Below are positions 60,573 through 64,000 of a DNA stretch of 64,000 nt, piece after piece. Numbering within the stretch: the stretch's first letter is position 1; the number at the start of each line of letters is the position of its first letter. The position numbers and the translations under genes are program-made. A model generated the notes under the pieces. The model was not told where the DNA came from and made no database searches. It saw only the letters and a list, made by a program, of their open reading frames with translations. Source of the stretch: Methanolobus sp. (lineage in GTDB: Archaea > Halobacteriota > Methanosarcinia > Methanosarcinales > Methanosarcinaceae); the NCBI RefSeq assembly GCF_016278365.1, contig NZ_JADQBZ010000004.1, positions 1 to 64,000 of the forward strand. Direction: 5' to 3'.

Positions 60573-61487
60573 GTGGAACAGAATATCATCGAAGTGGAAG
60601 GACTCCGTAAAGAATACGGAGATTTTGTTGCTGTTGAAGACCTCGGTTTCTCTATAGCGAAAGGAGAGATATTTGGAATAGTAGGTCCCAACGGTGCAGG
60701 CAAGACAACCACTTTGAAGATGCTGAGCGGCCTTATCAGGCCAAGCAGAGGCAATATTACGATGAAGGGACTGGACATAGGTCGGGATGCTGTTAAGATC
60801 AAATCCTTCCTGGGTTTTCTTCCTGAAGAGTCACCCCTGTATGAAGGCATGGAAGTTGATGATTATCTGATGTTCTTCGCGGAACTCTATGGCGTCGAAA
60901 AGAATGTCGCCAGGAAAAGGATAAATGACCTGCTTTTTGATCTTTCTCTCAACGCTGACGGCAAGAAGATAGGCGACCTCTCCAAGGGTATGAAGCGCAA
61001 GGTTGCTATCGCCCGCTCACTAATAAATGACCCTGACATCCTGATATATGATGAACCGTCATCAGGCCTTGATCCGATGACCTCCAGATATATCACGGAT
61101 TACGTGCGCTCTCTCAAGGGGGCAGGTAAAACTATCATTTTCAGTGCTCACAATCTGTATCAGGTTGAAAGCCTGTGTGACAATATCCTGATTATGAAAA
61201 ACGGCAAGCTCATTACTCTGGGGACGGCAGCCGATATCCGCGAGGAATTCGGACGGATACAGTACAGGCTTGAGTTCAGGGTGGACAATCTCGATGATTA
61301 TGGCCTTGCCGAACTGAAAAAGACCGATGGTGGCTATGTTGTTATCACCCATGATATCAGCATTATCAACAACACAACCAAATGGGTCGCTTCAAAAGGC
61401 GGGGATATTGTTGAGATGCGTACAATCGTACCTTCGCTGGAAGATATCTTCCTGGAGCTGATGGGAGTCGAACTGTTTGTAGATTGA
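60573..61487 (+). CDS. ABC transporter ATP-binding protein
   Basis: About 304 residues from a GTG start (VEQNIIEVEG); an earlier TTG at 60540 falls in the promoter. Seen: Walker A GPNGAGKTT, Q-loop LGFLPEESPLYEG, signature LSKGMKRKVAIARS, Walker B ILIYDEPSSGLDP, H-loop FSAHN, and a C-terminal regulatory domain. The LSKGM variant of the signature is typical of NatA/YhaQ-type ATPases that pair with NatB-like permeases. It is therefore the likely motor for the permeases encoded on the other side of mscS. Confidence 0.88.
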   Translation: MEQNIIEVEGLRKEYGDFVAVEDLGFSIAKGEIFGIVGPNGAGKTTTLKMLSGLIRPSRGNITMKGLDIGRDAVKIKSFLGFLPEESPLYEGMEVDDYLMFFAELYGVEKNVARKRINDLLFDLSLNADGKKIGDLSKGMKRKVAIARSLINDPDILIYDEPSSGLDPMTSRYITDYVRSLKGAGKTIIFSAHNLYQVESLCDNILIMKNGKLITLGTAADIREEFGRIQYRLEFRVDNLDDYGLAELKKTDGGYVVITHDISIINNTTKWVASKGGDIVEMRTIVPSLEDIFLELMGVELFVD

Positions 61488-61523
61488 TCTGGCAGGCAAA
61501 GCGATTTTTTTATATACTATTTG

Positions 61524-61550
61524 TTGCGTATGCAATTGTTGCAATAGCAA
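61524..61550. promoter_or_regulatory. Double palindrome, probable MarR operator
   Basis: Two copies of TTGC-N4-GCAA (61524-61535 and 61539-61550) lie 15 bases apart, directly after the TATA box (TTTATATAC, 61508-61516) and before the marR start. They share a helical face approximately (1.5 turns apart), fitting two MarR dimers that block transcription of marR-mate. Confidence 0.6.
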
Positions 61551-61566
61551 TAAATAGAGTGGTTAT

Positions 61567-62052
61567 TTGACTTCTTCAGTTAAAAGCACAGATTGCCTCA
61601 CGTCAAGAGGCCACCAGTCAATTGGAAGGGACGCATTTCTGTTCTCCCGGGAAATTCATACTTTCATTGCAAGAGAGATGGAGCCATATGGTATAGGTAG
61701 CGGACAGTTTCCTTTCCTGATACGCCTGCTGCATCACGATGGTATCAGCCAGGAAATACTTATAAGGGACCTGGATTGTGACAGGGCTACAGGTACCAGG
61801 GCAATTAACAAGCTGGAGGAGAACGGATATGTGCGCAGGGAAACTGATCCCCAGGACAAACGCGCCTACAGGGTGTGCCTGACTGATAAGTCCCGGCAAC
61901 TGGGCCCGGTGATCAAGCAAATGTCTGTGCTGATCAATGATATTGTATTTGATGGTTTCACCGGGGAAGAAAAAATCCTTTTTGTTCAGATGATAAAACG
62001 GGCTATAGGTAACATCTCTTGTGAGAACGATATCAGGAAGGCCGGAAAATGA
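61567..62052 (+). CDS. MarR-family transcriptional regulator
   Basis: A 161-residue winged-helix repressor: HHDGISQEILIRDLDCDRATGTRAINKLEENGYVRRETDPQDKRAYRVCLTD, residues about 55-107, the complete DNA-binding region with wing. TTG start with GAGTGGT just upstream. It overlaps the MATE gene by four bases (ATGA), so it very likely controls the efflux pump and itself through the double palindrome in its promoter. Confidence 0.88.
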   Translation: MTSSVKSTDCLTSRGHQSIGRDAFLFSREIHTFIAREMEPYGIGSGQFPFLIRLLHHDGISQEILIRDLDCDRATGTRAINKLEENGYVRRETDPQDKRAYRVCLTDKSRQLGPVIKQMSVLINDIVFDGFTGEEKILFVQMIKRAIGNISCENDIRKAGK

Positions 62053-63449
62053 AAGAGGAAATTGAAGCAGGCACTTCCGGGATGCGGGCAATGGCAGGTG
62101 ATCCCAAAAAAGCCATACTTAAACTGGGCCTGCCGATGATGTTTGCGATGTCCATTCAGACCGTATATAATCTGGTTGACACTTTCTGGGTATCAGGCCT
62201 GGGATCTGATGCACTTGCAGCAGTAGGTTTTGTTTTTCCATTCTTTTTTGCCTCGATAGCCATCTCCACGGGACTTGGCGTAGGCGGAGGCTCGGCCATA
62301 TCCCGCAGGCTTGGTGCAAAAGATAAGCATGGGGCTGATAACGTTGCAGTGCACACGATGATTATAATGCTTATTCTGTCACTGCTGTTCGCTGTCCCTC
62401 TGTTCCTTTTCGCAGAGAGTATCTTCGTTTCCATAGGCGCGGGAAGTACAGCAGATATGGCAACTTCATACGGGAAGATAATCTTTGCAGGTACTTTATT
62501 CATATTCTTCCCCAACGTTGCAAATGCCATCCTCCGCAGCGAGGGAGACACCAAACGAGCCATGAATGCCATGATCCTGGGATCCATACTGAATATCATC
62601 CTGGACCCGATACTGATATACGTGCTTGATATGGGTATAGCCGGTGCTGCATGGGCGACCGTGATCTCTCTTGCTGTCACTGCCGTTCTTATGTCCAACT
62701 GGCTTTTTTTCCGCAAGGACACCTACATATCCTTTGATTTCAAGGACTTCAGCTTTGACAGGAGTATCCTGAAAGACATCTTCAGGGTGGGTTTCCCGGC
62801 ATCTGTCCAGCAATCCTCAATGGCTTTGATGATGCTTGTCATGAACATGATACTGATAACAGTCAGCGACACTGATGGGGTGGCTGTCTATACAGTGGGC
62901 TGGCGCGTTGCTACTATTGCTATCGCTCCTCTGATGGGGATCTCGACAGCTGTTGTTACGATGAGCGGATTTGCGTATGGGGAGCGATCTTACAGTAAGT
63001 TGTCTTCTTCACATCTTTATGCAACAAAGATATCCTTCATTGTGGAAACAGCCATAGCTGCCCTTACTTTCATCCTGGCTCCCCAGATAGCTTATGTTTT
63101 CACAATGTCAGAAAGTGCTTCCCACATCACCGGCGATCTGGTGATATTCATCAGGATCATCTGCCTCTTCTACCCAATGGTCTCTCTTGGAATGCTCTCG
63201 TCATCGCTCTTCCAAGGAATAGGTAAAGGTGTGAATGCACTTATCGCAACTATTCTGCGTGCTGTCATATTGGTTCCACTTTTTGCAGCACTTTTTGCTA
63301 TATACCTCGGACAGGGGCTTGTTGGGATCTGGTGGGGCATAGTGGTCGGTAATGTACTTGGGTCACTTGTGATCTTTATCTGGGCACGGTTGCACGTGGG
63401 GGCCTTGCTAAAGAAGGAGTCTGGTTTTTCAACTGCAGAGCCAGTGTGA
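62049..63449 (+). CDS. MATE-family multidrug efflux transporter
   Basis: A 466-residue protein with twelve membrane helices in two similar halves: GLPMMFAMSIQTVYNLVDTFWVSGLG at the start and DIFRVGFPASVQQSSMALMM at the start of the second half (near 245), both MATE signatures; GLGVGGGSAISRRLGAKDK follows the second helix. It exports cationic drugs in exchange for Na+ or H+. Full length, coupled to the MarR gene. Confidence 0.94.
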   Translation: MKEEIEAGTSGMRAMAGDPKKAILKLGLPMMFAMSIQTVYNLVDTFWVSGLGSDALAAVGFVFPFFFASIAISTGLGVGGGSAISRRLGAKDKHGADNVAVHTMIIMLILSLLFAVPLFLFAESIFVSIGAGSTADMATSYGKIIFAGTLFIFFPNVANAILRSEGDTKRAMNAMILGSILNIILDPILIYVLDMGIAGAAWATVISLAVTAVLMSNWLFFRKDTYISFDFKDFSFDRSILKDIFRVGFPASVQQSSMALMMLVMNMILITVSDTDGVAVYTVGWRVATIAIAPLMGISTAVVTMSGFAYGERSYSKLSSSHLYATKISFIVETAIAALTFILAPQIAYVFTMSESASHITGDLVIFIRIICLFYPMVSLGMLSSSLFQGIGKGVNALIATILRAVILVPLFAALFAIYLGQGLVGIWWGIVVGNVLGSLVIFIWARLHVGALLKKESGFSTAEPV

Positions 63450-63685
63450 ACCATGACTGGGGAATGTTATCCTTATGTTATTCCTATACTCAGGTCTCTT
63501 GTGCAGGTCCCGCTCACTTTAAATATCTATTTAAGGTAGTCCTGATAACTACTTGTTATTAACACATAAAGATTTGATGTACCTTATTTACCAATGCCTC
63601 TATCTTCATAAACACTCATACTTAACGGCACTTAAATTGAACAATTCCACTTTACATATAATATCTATAAAATGAAGGTGATAGT

Positions 63686-64000
63686 ATAGGACAGAATCCG
63701 GGAGCAGAACCCCCTGTAACCCCTAATCCCGAAGAATGTGAGCCTTTACTCAATGAAGGAGCTGTACTCCTGTTAGAGACCTCCGGTGGTGAGATGATTT
63801 ACCGGCATAAGGATTCCATTGTCGTCATGCTGCCTGATGGCAGAAGCACTCTCACGACCTCATGGGTAGGCGGTGGGTATAGGGAAGACCTTCATGCTAT
63901 CTTCAATCATCACGTTCCCCGGGACAAGAACTCTGCAAAGGAACTTGAGGGTGGCAGTATACATGCTTACCTGGGTCTCATTTCCACGGGATTGGGACTT
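63686..64000 (+). CDS. cbiZ: Adenosylcobinamide amidohydrolase CbiZ, 5' part (runs off the window)
   Basis: The first 105 codons of a gene cut by the window edge. TLTTSWVGGGYREDLHAIFNHH matches CbiZ, which removes the side chain of adenosylcobinamide so that salvaged corrinoids can enter cobamide synthesis, needed by methanogens for methyl transfer. The conserved part begins LLLETSGGEMIYRH. In frame, no ATG/GTG/TTG occurs between an upstream TAA and the conserved region; the best placed codon is ATA at 63686, nine bases after GGTGAT (GQNPGAEPP follows). CTG or TTA codons in the conserved part are less likely. Confidence 0.72.
   Translation, partial: MGQNPGAEPPVTPNPEECEPLLNEGAVLLLETSGGEMIYRHKDSIVVMLPDGRSTLTTSWVGGGYREDLHAIFNHHVPRDKNSAKELEGGSIHAYLGLISTGLGL

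Noticed and set aside
63450-63685. A cobalamin riboswitch before cbiZ
   Set aside because: No conserved B12-box-like core could be recognised; the gap reads as an AT-rich promoter with a TATA element near the gene.

Overview
The window reads as chromosomal DNA of a methanogenic archaeon of the Methanosarcinales. Evidence: coenzyme F420 biosynthesis (cofE), archaeal-only housekeeping genes (tiaS, nob1, NAC, ABCE1/RLI, the PIN-ATPase-KH protein, a DnaJ-finger RecJ-like protein), TATA-type promoters, ribosome binding sites of the GGTGA type, and a tetrahydrofolate one-carbon gene set of the kind known from Methanosarcina rather than from hydrogenotrophic methanogens. The genus (Methanolobus, Methanomethylovorans or similar) is only a guess.

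Layout. (1) 0.4-10.6 kb: an FAD disulfide reductase, then a long minus-strand run purN, glyA, folD, folP-like, metV, metF, thiC, cofE, headed by an HTH regulator. It makes and uses C1-tetrahydrofolate for purines, serine/glycine and methyl groups. (2) 10.7-24.7 kb: core genes (tiaS, nadE, nob1, a PRTase regulator, RecJ-like, slipin-NfeD, an AIR-synthase-like protein, hisH, ugd), plus two tandem pilin-like Ig-domain proteins and small unknowns. (3) 24.8-39.9 kb: an accessory island with an AT-rich PLD/helicase/DUF3427 protein, HicBA, MntA-HepT, Fic, VOC, DUF3795 and GyrI-like proteins, an intact DDE insertion sequence, a TetR-controlled ABC exporter, HicA and HicB relics, widespread dispersed repeats, and eight copies of a hairpin repeat with arms GGTGACCACA / TGTGGTCACC between its transcription units. 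(4) 39.9-53.2 kb: core genes again (PIN-ATPase, hisI, a KaiC-like protein lacking its P-loop lysine, an IscA-like protein, NAC, acs, RNase HI, ModD-like, thioredoxin, an MBL protein, an EMC6-like membrane protein, ABCE1). (5) 53.4-64 kb: two encapsulated-ferritin-like genes, a five-gene envelope operon (ABC-2 permease fused to a PrsW-type protease, a second permease, a secreted DUF11-type protein, two small membrane proteins), divergent MscS and ABC ATPase genes, a MarR-MATE efflux operon, and the start of cbiZ.

The observations I rate highest are the hairpin repeat family confined to the island, the permease-PrsW fusion with its envelope operon, and the AT-rich helicase as a candidate defence gene. 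No CRISPR array, rRNA, tRNA, integrase or replication origin was recognised.
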